A DNA stretch of 64,000 bases from Clostridiales bacterium (GCA_012728435.1 JAAYFC010000068.1:1-64000); one strand, 5' to 3'. Numbered from the stretch's first letter, positions 1-8,374 are shown. Numbers and translations are program-made. Notes: generated by a model from the letters alone, not told the origin.

Positions 1-36
1 CATCATAAGGAACAACACCCCTTTGTTTCATGCCTT

Positions 37-42
37 ATTATA
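37..42 (-). promoter_or_regulatory. extended -10 promoter element facing the left edge
   Basis: On the minus strand the sequence reads TGG followed by a perfect TATAAT, an extended -10 element. No good -35 is visible. The ATG at 31 on the minus strand opens a frame that stays open to the left edge, but it lies almost at the predicted transcription start, so it may be either a leaderless start or chance. Whatever this promoter serves lies mainly outside the window. Confidence 0.3.
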
Positions 43-96
43 CCATATAACCCCCAAATTCCCTTGAATTTACTCACTATTCACCAAATAAAAGTC

Positions 97-126
97 AAAA
101 TCCCAGCCGCTCGGAGCCGGGACTTT
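97..126 (-). terminator. terminator of the leftward GH65/M55/isomerase operon
   Basis: Hairpin with arms 101-107 and 116-122 (one A-C mismatch) flanked by A/T pairs. On the minus strand it is followed by a T-rich tail. It lies about 80 bp beyond the stop of the isomerase gene at 205. A separate perfect 8-bp hairpin sits between them at 140-160. Confidence 0.55.
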
Positions 127-139
127 GTCTTCAGTCTGA

Positions 140-160
140 GCGCGTCAAGGAATGACGCGC
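140..160. repeat. perfect 8-bp inverted repeat (GCGCGTCA / TGACGCGC)
   Basis: Arms 140-147 and 153-160 with a 5-nt loop AGGAA. It lies in the 3' untranslated region of the leftward operon, upstream of the U-rich terminator. It has no T tract of its own, so it could be an mRNA 3'-end stabiliser or a binding site. Confidence 0.5.
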
Positions 161-204
161 CCCGCTAATGGTTTAACCTTGTTTTTATTGTTTACAGATT
201 CAAA

Positions 205-1047
205 TTAAGCAAAGAATGATCGCAAATAATCAGCCGCTTTGCGGATGTCACCTTCCGGATCATCCCCCACCTCGCGCTCGATGGTCAGGAAGCCCTTATA
301 GCCGATGTCCTCCAGTGCTTGCAAATAGCGCTTAAAGTCCACACCGCCCTCACCCAGCGGCACCTCCAAGAAGGAGGGGCTCTCCAGCGACTCCTCATAT
401 ACAATGCCGTAGACCTTTTCCGGATCGCGGTAGTACAAGCGTTTGCCGTCCTTGGCATGTGTGTGCACGATGTAATCCTTGAGGGTATGCACTGCGGCAA
501 CTGGGTCATCCCCTGTTACCATCACCAGATTGGCCGGATCCATGTTGACGGACACACCACGGGAGTTGAGGGAATCCAAAAAGCCTTTTAACACCGCGGA
601 GGTTTCCGGGCCCGTCTCTACCGCGAAGCGCGCCTTTACGCTGTCGGCATACTGGGCCAGCTGGCCGCAGGCTTCCTGCATAATCTGATAGCGCGGGTGG
701 GTGCTGTCCTCTGGCACCACGCCAATATGGGTTGTGACAATGCCGCACTCCCATTCAAGAGATAAATCCACAATTCGTTTTGACTGCTCAATCAGCTCCG
801 GATTCTTTTCCGGGTTCCCAAAGCCATGACCCAGATCCCCGCATAAAGCGGAGACAACAAGCCCCTTGTCTTTGACTTGTTTCAAAAACTCTTTGCGCTG
901 TTTTTCGTTTAGGTTTTGTGGGGCCAATTCCCCCATGGTGGTATATACCTGTATACCCTGAGCACCCAAATCATGGGCCTTCCCCAGCGCCTCCGTGATG
1001 GGCAGGCGGAAGGATTCCAGCATGACACCTATTGGAAATTTACGCAT
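205..1047 (-). CDS. sugar phosphate isomerase/epimerase (TIM barrel, AP-endonuclease 2 fold)
   Basis: 280 aa xylose-isomerase-like TIM barrel. Likely divalent metal ligands are visible in the usual places: Glu144 in the AVETGPE strand, Asp170 in NMDPANL, the His195/His197 pair in HTHAKDG, and Glu257 near the end. The family includes isomerases, epimerases and dehydratases of sugars and inositols, so the substrate cannot be read from the sequence. A GGAGC ribosome site precedes the ATG. It is the last gene of a leftward operon after the M55 peptidase (27 bp gap) and GH65 phosphorylase, and a terminator follows. Confidence 0.8.
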   Translation of the reverse strand: MRKFPIGVMLESFRLPITEALGKAHDLGAQGIQVYTTMGELAPQNLNEKQRKEFLKQVKDKGLVVSALCGDLGHGFGNPEKNPELIEQSKRIVDLSLEWECGIVTTHIGVVPEDSTHPRYQIMQEACGQLAQYADSVKARFAVETGPETSAVLKGFLDSLNSRGVSVNMDPANLVMVTGDDPVAAVHTLKDYIVHTHAKDGKRLYYRDPEKVYGIVYEESLESPSFLEVPLGEGGVDFKRYLQALEDIGYKGFLTIEREVGDDPEGDIRKAADYLRSFFA

Positions 1048-1074
1048 ACTTTTGCTCCTTTTTCTTTCATTATA

Positions 1075-1875
1075 TCACAAGCAGAAATGCATCATGCGCA
1101 GCACCTCATACCAGTCATCTGCTTCAAAGCGCAGAGTATGCGCGTCCATGCGTTTCATTCCAGGATAAAAACCGGACTTATATGCCTTCGCATGCTGACA
1201 GAAGCGTACATCCAGGCGGAAGCTTTCTGGCAGCTTCAGCGCAAACTCCTCCCGCGGTGCTAAGCAGGCGGCCTTGACCGCTTCCTTGATCTGTGTGACA
1301 GCTTTGTCCGGATGGATGCTGAGGACGAGGTTGCCGGTTCCCCGGTTGACCTCCACCGTTTTTATGCCGGGGATTAAAGCTTTCATCTTGCCACAAATGC
1401 CGACATCCCCAGACATCGCGATGACGGGAACCTGATGTTTAGCAGCAGTGTAGGCATTAATTTGTCCTTCGCTTAACGGCTCACCATTCAGAGATATCCA
1501 AGAGATCCCCGTGCTCATGGTATGCGCAAGCGGCGTCTCACCGCTGCCGGCAGCGTCATGATATCCCGTGAAAACCGCGCCATGGTAGGAATCATCCAAG
1601 CCGGTCATCATTGACAGCGGATCGTCTCCCCAGCCGCGCATCAGCTGCACCTGCTTGGGTAAAAAGGACCAGTCGATGTTGCGCGCGCTGTCGTGGGCAT
1701 CCCGTACCAGGACAAAATCCATACCCCCTTCCAAAGCACCCTCGCAAGCCGCGCCAACCTCACGGCTCATACGCTCGGCAAACTTGTCATAGTCCTGCTT
1801 CCCCTTGGTTACCTCGTTCCAGGCTCCTGCCCCGCAGGTCCCTTCCATGTCAGCAGAGATAAACAGCTTTTTCAA
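1075..1875 (-). CDS. M55 family D-aminopeptidase (DppA-like)
   Basis: Zinc D-aminopeptidase of the DppA/M55 type, about 266 aa. The N-terminal SADMEG motif gives Asp9 and Glu11; His61 in RDAHDS, His106 in GYHDAAG and His118 complete the expected metal and active-site pattern. DppA enzymes release N-terminal D-amino acids from short peptides, probably during wall-peptide recycling. I chose the TTG at 1875 rather than the ATG at 1899: AGGGAGG lies 7 nt upstream of the TTG, and the TTG overlaps the phosphorylase stop as TTGA, the coupling seen throughout this window. The ATG version would put the ribosome site inside the gene. Confidence 0.85.
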   Translation of the reverse strand: MKKLFISADMEGTCGAGAWNEVTKGKQDYDKFAERMSREVGAACEGALEGGMDFVLVRDAHDSARNIDWSFLPKQVQLMRGWGDDPLSMMTGLDDSYHGAVFTGYHDAAGSGETPLAHTMSTGISWISLNGEPLSEGQINAYTAAKHQVPVIAMSGDVGICGKMKALIPGIKTVEVNRGTGNLVLSIHPDKAVTQIKEAVKAACLAPREEFALKLPESFRLDVRFCQHAKAYKSGFYPGMKRMDAHTLRFEADDWYEVLRMMHFCL

Positions 1876-4151
1876 ACAGATGCCCTCCCTTTTCGCCATG
1901 AGCCTTCAAGTAAAATAGGTTCATCCCACACTTTGATTGGAAGCGGTTCACCTGACACCAAGGTGAGGCGGACGCCGTCCTCCCCCATTTCAAAGCGGAT
2001 TACACGGTGACGGTATTCAAAGCGGAAGGAGTAGGAGACCCAATCAGCAGGAAGGAACGGATGAAAAGATAAGCCCTCCTGGGTCCGCATGCCGGCGAAG
2101 CCCTGCGCGATGACCAGCCAGGAACCGGACATGCTGGTAACATGCAGACCATCCTCCGTATCGTTGTTGATGTTGTCCAGATCCAGCCTTGCGGTGCGGT
2201 GGTAAAACCAAACCGCCTTATCGTGATAGCCCAACTCGGCTGCCAAAATAGCGTGCACGCAAGGTGAAAGCGAGGACTCGTGCACCGTCATGGGCTCGTA
2301 GAAATCGAAATTCCGTTTTTTTGTTCCAAGGTCATACAGGTGCCCTAAGAAGTACATGCCCTGCAAAACATCCGCTTGCTTGATGAAGCAGGAACGCAGG
2401 ATGCGGTCCCAACTCCAGTTCTGATTTAGTGGTCTGTCTTCTTTTTTGATATCGGATACAGGCATCAACTCCTTGTCCAGGAAGGTATCGTGCTGCACAA
2501 AGATTCCCCGCTCCGAATCGACAGGATAATACATATGATCCGCAATCTCGCGCATCCACTTGCGCTCATCCTCCCCGATTTTAAGCCCCCGCTTTCTGTG
2601 TTCGGGCGCTTGAATATATGTATCAAGGAAGAAATCCAGGCACCAGGCAGCGATGCGGTTGGTGTACCAGTTGTTGTTGACATTGTTTTCATACTCATTA
2701 GGCCCGGTTACGCCGTGCATCATAAAGCTTTCAGTTCGTTTGTTGTAATGCACACGCCCCGCCCAGAAACGAGCGATGCCCAGCAGCACCTCCAAACCTT
2801 CCTGGTATAAATAGCTTGTGTCGCCCGTAAAGCTGGTGTAGTTATAAATAGCGTGCGCGATGGCACCATTCCTGTGCAGCTCCATAAAGGTGATTTCCCA
2901 TTCGTTATGGCACTCGTAGCCATTGAAGGTCACCATGGGGTACAGTGCACCGGGCAAGCCCTGCTGCGCGGCGTTGTGGTAAGCACCTGGCAGCTGTTGG
3001 TGGCGGTAGTGCAGCAGCTGCCGTGCAACCTGCTCACCGGCTGTTGCCATATAAACCGGGAAGCAATACGCCTCTGTATCCCAGTAGGTAGCACCACCGT
3101 ATTTCTCGCCTGTGAAGCCTTTGGGGCCGATATTGAGCCTGGCGTCATCACCCGTATAGGTGCACAGCAGGTGGAAGAGGTTGAAACGAATGCCCTGCTG
3201 GGCTGCGTCATCGCCCTGGATGGTCACGTCTGCGCGCTCCCACTTATTCGCCCAGGCAGCAACATGATGCATCTTGAGGGCTTCGTAGCCAAGGCGCGCA
3301 GCATCCCGCGCTTTGTTAGAAGCGATGCTGATAAGCTGGTCCCCTTGATAATCCCGGTCCGTCGCAACAGCAATGATTTTATCAAGCGCGGCACCCTCGC
3401 CAGCCTTCACTCTTTTTACAAATTCTGATTGTACTAAGGCTTCTGTGGCAGACTGCTCCGTCAGTTCCATGTCTGTCTTAATCTCATAGGCACCAGCAAC
3501 AGCAAAGCGGGGCGTACCAAAGGGATTTTCCTTGGTCTTGCTCAGCAGATAGCCGCCTGGATTATCATCCTTGACCCCGGTGTCCATTTGATCCCAGAAG
3601 CTTTCCTCGTAGTTGCTGTCCTCATTGTGCACATCCCCGTCTAAAAAAGCTGATATTCGAACGGTGGCATCATAGGAGGGGATCACCTTGTACCGCAGCG
3701 CGATGCAGGCAGTGTCCGCCATGGAGACAAAGCGTTCGGCGATAATCTCCACCTCGCCTTTTTGGGTCTTTACACACATGTTGCGCAGCAGGATACCAGA
3801 TTGCATATCTAGCTCGCGGTGAAACCTGATAACCTCCAAAATTGCCGCGTCAATTTGGACATCATCCACCCATACTTCCAGGCCGATCAGATTCATCGCA
3901 TTGATGACTTTGCCAAAGTACTGTGGGTAGCCATTCTTCCACCAACCAACGCGGGTTTTGTCCGGGAACCAAACACCGCCCAAGTACATGCCCTGGTGAT
4001 GATCCCCGCTGTAATGCTCCTCAAAATTGCCCCGCATACCCATGATGCCATTGCCAAGGGACATCAAACTTTCGGCGAAACGTTGCTCCTTTAGTGTAAA
4101 CCGCGTCTGGATGACCTTCCAGGGATGGATGGAAAAGCTTGAATGCATCAT
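1872..4151 (-). CDS. glycoside hydrolase family 65 phosphorylase, maltose phosphorylase type
   Basis: 759 aa, the full length of the family. GH65 phosphorylases split alpha-linked disaccharides with phosphate, releasing beta-glucose 1-phosphate. The C-terminal (alpha/alpha)6 barrel has the WDTE motif (357-360) and VTGPNEYENNVNNNWYTN (481-498), whose Glu486 should be the general acid. This loop resembles maltose phosphorylases more than kojibiose or trehalose phosphorylases, but the substrate is an inference. No signal peptide, so it acts in the cytosol. It follows an ABC permease by 9 bp with a GGAGC ribosome site. No beta-phosphoglucomutase gene is adjacent, which would normally complete the pathway. 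Confidence 0.88.
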   Translation of the reverse strand: MMHSSFSIHPWKVIQTRFTLKEQRFAESLMSLGNGIMGMRGNFEEHYSGDHHQGMYLGGVWFPDKTRVGWWKNGYPQYFGKVINAMNLIGLEVWVDDVQIDAAILEVIRFHRELDMQSGILLRNMCVKTQKGEVEIIAERFVSMADTACIALRYKVIPSYDATVRISAFLDGDVHNEDSNYEESFWDQMDTGVKDDNPGGYLLSKTKENPFGTPRFAVAGAYEIKTDMELTEQSATEALVQSEFVKRVKAGEGAALDKIIAVATDRDYQGDQLISIASNKARDAARLGYEALKMHHVAAWANKWERADVTIQGDDAAQQGIRFNLFHLLCTYTGDDARLNIGPKGFTGEKYGGATYWDTEAYCFPVYMATAGEQVARQLLHYRHQQLPGAYHNAAQQGLPGALYPMVTFNGYECHNEWEITFMELHRNGAIAHAIYNYTSFTGDTSYLYQEGLEVLLGIARFWAGRVHYNKRTESFMMHGVTGPNEYENNVNNNWYTNRIAAWCLDFFLDTYIQAPEHRKRGLKIGEDERKWMREIADHMYYPVDSERGIFVQHDTFLDKELMPVSDIKKEDRPLNQNWSWDRILRSCFIKQADVLQGMYFLGHLYDLGTKKRNFDFYEPMTVHESSLSPCVHAILAAELGYHDKAVWFYHRTARLDLDNINNDTEDGLHVTSMSGSWLVIAQGFAGMRTQEGLSFHPFLPADWVSYSFRFEYRHRVIRFEMGEDGVRLTLVSGEPLPIKVWDEPILLEGSWRKGRASV

Positions 4152-4160
4152 GATGCTCCT

Positions 4161-4937
4161 TTACAGTTCGCGCCTGGAAAAGGCGAAAAGCGAGGCCAGC
4201 ATGAAAAGGAGGGATGCGCTTAGCGCGATGAGTGCGAGATGCAAACCCCCGCTGCCCGACGCCAATTTAAATCCATCAAATAAAGACCAAATGGTGATAT
4301 AGCGCAAATAGCTGGTCCAGCCGGGCAAACGGGATAACAGCAAAAACAGCAACATAAAAAAGGCGATCAATCGGCTTTTGCGCTTCATTCGCAGCTCATC
4401 CACTGATGTTTGTGAAACCAAGATGCAAACAGCAGTCCACAAAATGGCAACTGCCCCAAAACCCAGCAGGATGCGCGACAAGGCCAGCACATCCGCCTCC
4501 TTGAAAAACACCAGCACCATCGCCAACTGACCTATAAACACGGCAGATATAAGCAATACAATGCCCAATAGCTGCACCCAGAAATGTGTAAGCAGGATGG
4601 CAAACCTGCGGTGCCTGGATGTTATCAGCATTGCCATGCGCCCATCGTCCATGGGCCGGGACAGCATTCTGCGTGTAGTGGAAATGCCGAAACCGCTAAA
4701 AAACAGGGGCATGATAAAGCCATACAAATAGCTGAGGGTGAAGGTGGGCAGGTTGCTCTCGCCAATAAAACCAAAAAAGGAGAACAATTCCGGCATCTCT
4801 CCCCGTACGTATTGCAGGCTGCCAAGCGGCGCAGGCAAGTATAGCAGAACAGAGACCACGCCAAGCAACAGCGCAAGAAACATCCACGCTAACAGTCGCT
4901 TGGTATTAAACTTAAGGAAAAACAAGGAAGCAATCAT
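4161..4937 (-). CDS. ABC transporter permease (ABC-2 like)
   Basis: 258 aa hydrophobic protein with about six membrane segments, roughly at 15-35, 60-85, 105-130, 140-165, 190-205 and 230-250. Its ATG overlaps the stop of the upstream ATPase gene (ATGA), so the two form one transporter. The shape fits ABC-2 type export permeases. Substrate unknown; the family often serves antimicrobial resistance or export of small lipids and peptides. No specific family motif was recognised. Confidence 0.7.
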   Translation of the reverse strand: MIASLFFLKFNTKRLLAWMFLALLLGVVSVLLYLPAPLGSLQYVRGEMPELFSFFGFIGESNLPTFTLSYLYGFIMPLFFSGFGISTTRRMLSRPMDDGRMAMLITSRHRRFAILLTHFWVQLLGIVLLISAVFIGQLAMVLVFFKEADVLALSRILLGFGAVAILWTAVCILVSQTSVDELRMKRKSRLIAFFMLLFLLLSRLPGWTSYLRYITIWSLFDGFKLASGSGGLHLALIALSASLLFMLASLFAFSRREL

Positions 4938-5812
4938 AACAACTCATCCCCATAAAAGCGCAAGAAACCTTCCTCCGCATCCTCGCGTCCCCCAATCAAA
5001 TCAACCACCTCATAGCGTGCCAAGGTGCGCAGCAGGGGCTGCGGGCTGGCGGGAATGGCAACCAAGGCGCGGGAACCAATCAGCTCCACACCGCTTTCCC
5101 ACTCGCTGGCAAAGGCAGCCGCCTCTGTCGGCGACTGAAAGGTGATGTGGTAGACCTTTTGCCGGGTAAGGCTAAGGGACGCTATTGGCTGGGTCACAAC
5201 CAGACGGCCGCGCCTGATAATGGCCACATGGGTACAGGTTCGCCGAACCTCCTCCAAGACATGGGAGGTCATCAAGATTGCGGCATCACGGCCGCGGATT
5301 TCCGCCAGCACGTCAACCAGCGCGTTTTTGGCCATGATGGATAAACCGTTCATCGGCTCATCAAGCAGGAAAACATCCGCATCCATAGACAGCGCGGTTA
5401 ACAAGCCCAGTTTCTTGCGATCCTCATGGGTCATTTTGGCGCACCGGCCGGTTAATGAAACATCCATCTTCTCGCTTAAATCGCGCGCCTTTTGTGGGTT
5501 AAAGAGGCCGTGATACTGCGCGAAAAACTGGAGGTATTCCTCCCCCGTCAACCCTGGTTCCAGCGCGGGTGAAGCCGGCGCATACACCGCTTTTTTAAAT
5601 ATCTGGTGCCGCTTGGACCAGCAGTCAAGGCCAAAGATGCTGGCTGAACCTTCATCCGCCGCCAACTGGCCAGAAAGAACGCGCAGCAAGACGGACTTGC
5701 CCGCGCCCGCAGGACCCAGCAAACCGAGGGATTCACCGCCTTTGACATGCAAGCTGATGTCAAAGACGCCGTCCTCGTCAAACTCACGGGTTATGTTCTC
5801 ACACCGAATCAA
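4934..5812 (-). CDS. ABC transporter ATP-binding protein
   Basis: 292 aa nucleotide-binding subunit. Walker A is GPAGAGKS (33-40), Walker B is FLLDEP (148-153) and the switch His lies in MTSH (181-184). The expected LSGGQ signature is replaced by a divergent MTHEDRKK (127-134), although the residues around it keep the usual spacing. The start is TTG: AGGAG lies 6 nt upstream and no better ATG exists. It overlaps the 3' end of the AI-2E family gene by 14 bp and is coupled to the permease by ATGA. The last 80 or so residues form a C-terminal extension typical of export-type ATPases. Confidence 0.8.
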   Translation of the reverse strand: MIRCENITREFDEDGVFDISLHVKGGESLGLLGPAGAGKSVLLRVLSGQLAADEGSASIFGLDCWSKRHQIFKKAVYAPASPALEPGLTGEEYLQFFAQYHGLFNPQKARDLSEKMDVSLTGRCAKMTHEDRKKLGLLTALSMDADVFLLDEPMNGLSIMAKNALVDVLAEIRGRDAAILMTSHVLEEVRRTCTHVAIIRRGRLVVTQPIASLSLTRQKVYHITFQSPTEAAAFASEWESGVELIGSRALVAIPASPQPLLRTLARYEVVDLIGGREDAEEGFLRFYGDELL

Positions 5813-6935
5813 TCGGAACTCCTTTATCTGCCTTTGTTTGTTCTTTTTTCGCTACATAGTCCGCGGTCAAATGGAATAAAACCGCGGTAAAGGGAATAAA
5901 CAGGAGCATGCCCGGGATGCCCAGAATACCGCCGCCCACCGTCACAGCCACCAGCACCCAGATGGAAGGAATATCGATAGCAGTGGACATGATACGCGGG
6001 TAGATGACAGAGCCTGCCAACTGCTGCACAACAAAGAAGGCCAAAAGGAACCAAAGCGTTTGCCCGGGGTCTTCCGTCAACACCAGCAATGTACCCAGGA
6101 TGCCGGATATGAAAGGACCAAAGACAGGGATAAACGCTGCCACAAAGGTAATCAGTCCAATCAACACGGCATATGGGAAGGCGAAAACCATCAACACAAG
6201 CACTGTCATGATGGAGGAAATGAAAGCCTGCAGCAATTGGCCAGAGAGAAAGTTGGAATAGGCTTTTTTCAGCATGTCAAGCACCTTGAGGGTCACCCTG
6301 CTGATGCTCTCTGGGAATGCCGCGTTAATCAGGCGCGTAACCTGTTCCTTGACCTGCTCCTTGCTAAACAGCAGATAGATTGCAAACACCAATCCCACAA
6401 TAATATTGAGCAGCTGCTGTGCGACGGAAATAACCATGCCGGAGGAGTAGCTTAACCCGCCAATCAGGAATTGATAAGCCTGCTGAAAGAGGCTGCGCAC
6501 ATCTTTTTCATCCGTCTCAATTAAGCCCAGGGCCTCGCGGATGTTGGTATTGCGCTCCACCAGCCATTGCTCCAGCTCCTTTAGCAGCCCGGGTATACCG
6601 CTGATTAAGCGGTTCACCGCCGCGACAATCTCGGGGATGATGACAATCATAAGCAGGGCGATGATGACGGAAACAATCAGCACGGACAAGGTCAGAGAGA
6701 TTGCGCGCCGTGCCTTTTTCATGGACGAGGTGCGGTCCATCCACACAAAAGCCTGGTCCAGTCTGCGCATGGGCAGGTTAATCACCAGTGCCATAAAAAG
6801 CCCAAGGATGAAGGGCGAGATGATTGCGATAAAGGCTTGCAGCAGTGTGACGATGGCATCAAAGCGGTAGAGGGCGAAGCCAAAGAGCATCAGACCAATG
6901 ACAGGGGGAATCCAGCGCCGTTTGTTTTGCAGCAT
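5799..6935 (-). CDS. AI-2E family transporter (PerM/YhhT-like membrane protein)
   Basis: 378 aa integral membrane protein with two N-terminal transmembrane helices, a soluble amphipathic stretch around 100-165 and five or so further helices. The overall plan matches the AI-2E/PerM family, whose members are autoinducer exporters, Na+/H+ antiporters or of unknown role; the substrate here is not known. First gene of the leftward operon, with an AAAGGGGGAG ribosome site and a promoter at 6970-6998. Confidence 0.8.
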   Translation of the reverse strand: MLQNKRRWIPPVIGLMLFGFALYRFDAIVTLLQAFIAIISPFILGLFMALVINLPMRRLDQAFVWMDRTSSMKKARRAISLTLSVLIVSVIIALLMIVIIPEIVAAVNRLISGIPGLLKELEQWLVERNTNIREALGLIETDEKDVRSLFQQAYQFLIGGLSYSSGMVISVAQQLLNIIVGLVFAIYLLFSKEQVKEQVTRLINAAFPESISRVTLKVLDMLKKAYSNFLSGQLLQAFISSIMTVLVLMVFAFPYAVLIGLITFVAAFIPVFGPFISGILGTLLVLTEDPGQTLWFLLAFFVVQQLAGSVIYPRIMSTAIDIPSIWVLVAVTVGGGILGIPGMLLFIPFTAVLFHLTADYVAKKEQTKADKGVPIDSV

Positions 6936-6969
6936 CTATTTGCTCCCCCTTTCAGATTGATTTGATTGA

Positions 6970-6998
6970 AGTATATCAGCAGGGTTTCACGAACACAA
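6970..6998 (-). promoter_or_regulatory. promoter of the AI-2E/ABC/GH65 operon
   Basis: On the minus strand: -35 TTGTGT (6993-6998), 17-bp spacer, -10 TATACT (6970-6975). It lies 35 bp upstream of the AI-2E start codon. Confidence 0.5.
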
Positions 6999-7024
6999 GA
7001 AAATCAAACTATCTGCCGTACAAG

Positions 7025-7057
7025 GTGCCCCAGGCAGCCTCACTCTGGGCGCTTTTT
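7025..7057 (+). terminator. terminator-like hairpin in the spacer between the two leftward units
   Basis: Arms 25-33 and 45-52 of the 7000 block (one bulge), 11-nt loop, then TTTTT at 7053-7057 on the plus strand. No plus-strand gene ends here: both neighbours read leftward. It may be fortuitous or end a short untranslated RNA. The remaining spacer (6999-7131) shows nothing else. Confidence 0.35.
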
Positions 7058-7131
7058 AGTACAACTGCTTGGGTGACCTTCGCCGCGTTGATTAAACGTC
7101 ATCGGGGATGTGTGGCGTCATCATGTCCGCC

Positions 7132-8124
7132 TTAATTCGAAATTGCTTCGTCAAACTTAATATTAGAAGGTTTGAAATTTATCTTTTTCACAAAGGCCGC
7201 GGCTTCCGTCGCGCCATCCACGCGGTCCATCCCGCTGTCCTCCCATTCCACTGAAAGAGGGCCATCATAGCCATGCGCGTTGAGCACGCGGATAATCTCT
7301 TCAAAATTGACATGGCCATGGCCTAAAGAGCGGAAGTTCCAACCGCGGCGCAAATCCCCAAAGTCGATATGGGAGCCCAGAATGCCGCTGCGGCCGTCCA
7401 GATGAACCGCAACATCCTTCATGTGCACATGGTATACCCGGTCGATAAAATCATTCAGGAACAGGTGCGGTGTCACACCCTGCCACAGCAGGTGGCTGGG
7501 GTCAAAATTCAGGCCAAACTCCGGCCATTCTTTAAACATGCCCAACAGTTTCTGGGTGGAGTAATAATCAAAGGCAATCTCGCCCGGATGGACTTCCAGC
7601 GCAAATTTGACGCCCTGTTTGCGGTACTCCGCCATGATGGGCGTCCATAGCTCCACAATCTCCCTAAAACCATCCTCCACCATGAAAACAGTGGTCTGCG
7701 GAAAGGAGTAGATATATTTCCAGATTGGGCTGCCTGTAAAGCCGGTGACTACAGAAACACCCATCATCTTCGCCACTTGAGCGGATTTTTTCATCTGGTC
7801 TATCGCCCATGCCCTGATCGCCTCAGGTTGGTTTGCCAGTTGCGCAGGCGCGAAATTATTCAACCGCACATCCGGCGCGTCTCCCACACACTGACCAATG
7901 ATGTGCGTCGCGATTGCCTTACAAACCAGGCCATGCTGTTCCAATGTGTCTTTTACCCAGGGGATGTAAGTTGCTTCATTAAGCGCGCGGTCGATGCTCA
8001 GGTTGTTGCCCCAGCAGGCCAATTCCAAGCCGTCATAGCCCATCTGTTTGGCAAGCGGACACAATTCATCCAAGGTTAAATCCGCCCATTGCGCAGTGCA
8101 CAGCGTTACCGGCCTTTTATCCAT
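7132..8124 (-). CDS. sugar phosphate isomerase/epimerase (TIM barrel)
   Basis: 330 aa xylose-isomerase-like TIM barrel. The motifs FALEVHPGEIAFD, NFDPSHLLWQG and VYHVHMKDV, then VEWEDSGMD near the end, supply the Glu/Asp/His/Glu metal site. These are typical of a large clostridial and actinobacterial group annotated as sugar isomerases, often in inositol or sugar-acid pathways. The ATG at 8124 has AAGGAGGG at ideal spacing; longer frames upstream lack a ribosome site. Monocistronic, with its own promoter and a palindrome in its leader that could be a LacI-family operator. Confidence 0.82.
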   Translation of the reverse strand: MDKRPVTLCTAQWADLTLDELCPLAKQMGYDGLELACWGNNLSIDRALNEATYIPWVKDTLEQHGLVCKAIATHIIGQCVGDAPDVRLNNFAPAQLANQPEAIRAWAIDQMKKSAQVAKMMGVSVVTGFTGSPIWKYIYSFPQTTVFMVEDGFREIVELWTPIMAEYRKQGVKFALEVHPGEIAFDYYSTQKLLGMFKEWPEFGLNFDPSHLLWQGVTPHLFLNDFIDRVYHVHMKDVAVHLDGRSGILGSHIDFGDLRRGWNFRSLGHGHVNFEEIIRVLNAHGYDGPLSVEWEDSGMDRVDGATEAAAFVKKINFKPSNIKFDEAISN

Positions 8125-8145
8125 AGTACCCTCCTTGTGTATCCA

Positions 8146-8153
8146 AAACGTTT
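8146..8153. promoter_or_regulatory. AAACGTTT palindrome, possible LacI/GalR-family operator
   Basis: Perfect 8-bp palindrome with a central CG, the core of many LacI/GalR operators. It lies between the promoter (8193-8220, minus) and the ribosome site of the isomerase gene, a suitable place for a roadblock repressor. The flanks do not extend the symmetry well. Confidence 0.3.
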
Positions 8154-8192
8154 GTGTCTGGTATGTTGATTGTCGAAATCCACTTGACTTTA

Positions 8193-8220
8193 ATTTTAAC
8201 GATACCTCGGGTCTTGTCAA
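8193..8220 (-). promoter_or_regulatory. promoter of the isomerase gene
   Basis: On the minus strand: perfect -35 TTGACA (8215-8220), 16-bp spacer, -10 TAAAAT (8193-8198), about 70 bp upstream of the start codon at 8124. Confidence 0.6.
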
Positions 8221-8291
8221 GATAAGCTGAACAGGAGCTTTGTGGTTTGGGGGGCAAGGTGTCACAAGGCACTTATTAGTTGTAAATTAGC

Positions 8292-8319
8292 TTGACAGCC
8301 TGGCTGTGGGGTGTATAAT
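8292..8319 (+). promoter_or_regulatory. clpB promoter
   Basis: Perfect consensus -35 TTGACA (8292-8297) and -10 TATAAT (8314-8319) with a 16-bp spacer. Such a strong vegetative promoter in front of a chaperone gene normally needs a repressor; a CtsR-like site follows directly. Confidence 0.8.
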
Positions 8320-8327
8320 AAATCTAA

Positions 8328-8344
8328 GGTCAAAGATGGTCAGT
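8328..8344 (+). promoter_or_regulatory. CtsR-like operator (GGTCAAA-GAT-GGTCAGT)
   Basis: Tandem heptads GGTCAAA (8328-8334) and GGTCAGT (8338-8344) separated by the 3-bp spacer GAT. CtsR binds RGTCAAA repeats with an NAN spacer. The first heptad is perfect and the second matches at five of seven bases. It covers the expected transcription start, 9 bp after the -10, where a repressor would block initiation. No ctsR gene is in the window. Confidence 0.6.
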
Positions 8345-8374
8345 CTTTGGTCTGTGAAATGGAGGTAGCTTGGT

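Noticed and set aside
2853..3428. 191-codon open frame opposite the GH65 gene
   Set aside because: Antisense to an intact 759-aa enzyme; no independent signal.
8270..8374. CIRCE element at clpB
   Set aside because: No TTAGCACTC-N9-GAGTGCTAA was found; the CtsR-like repeat explains the site better.
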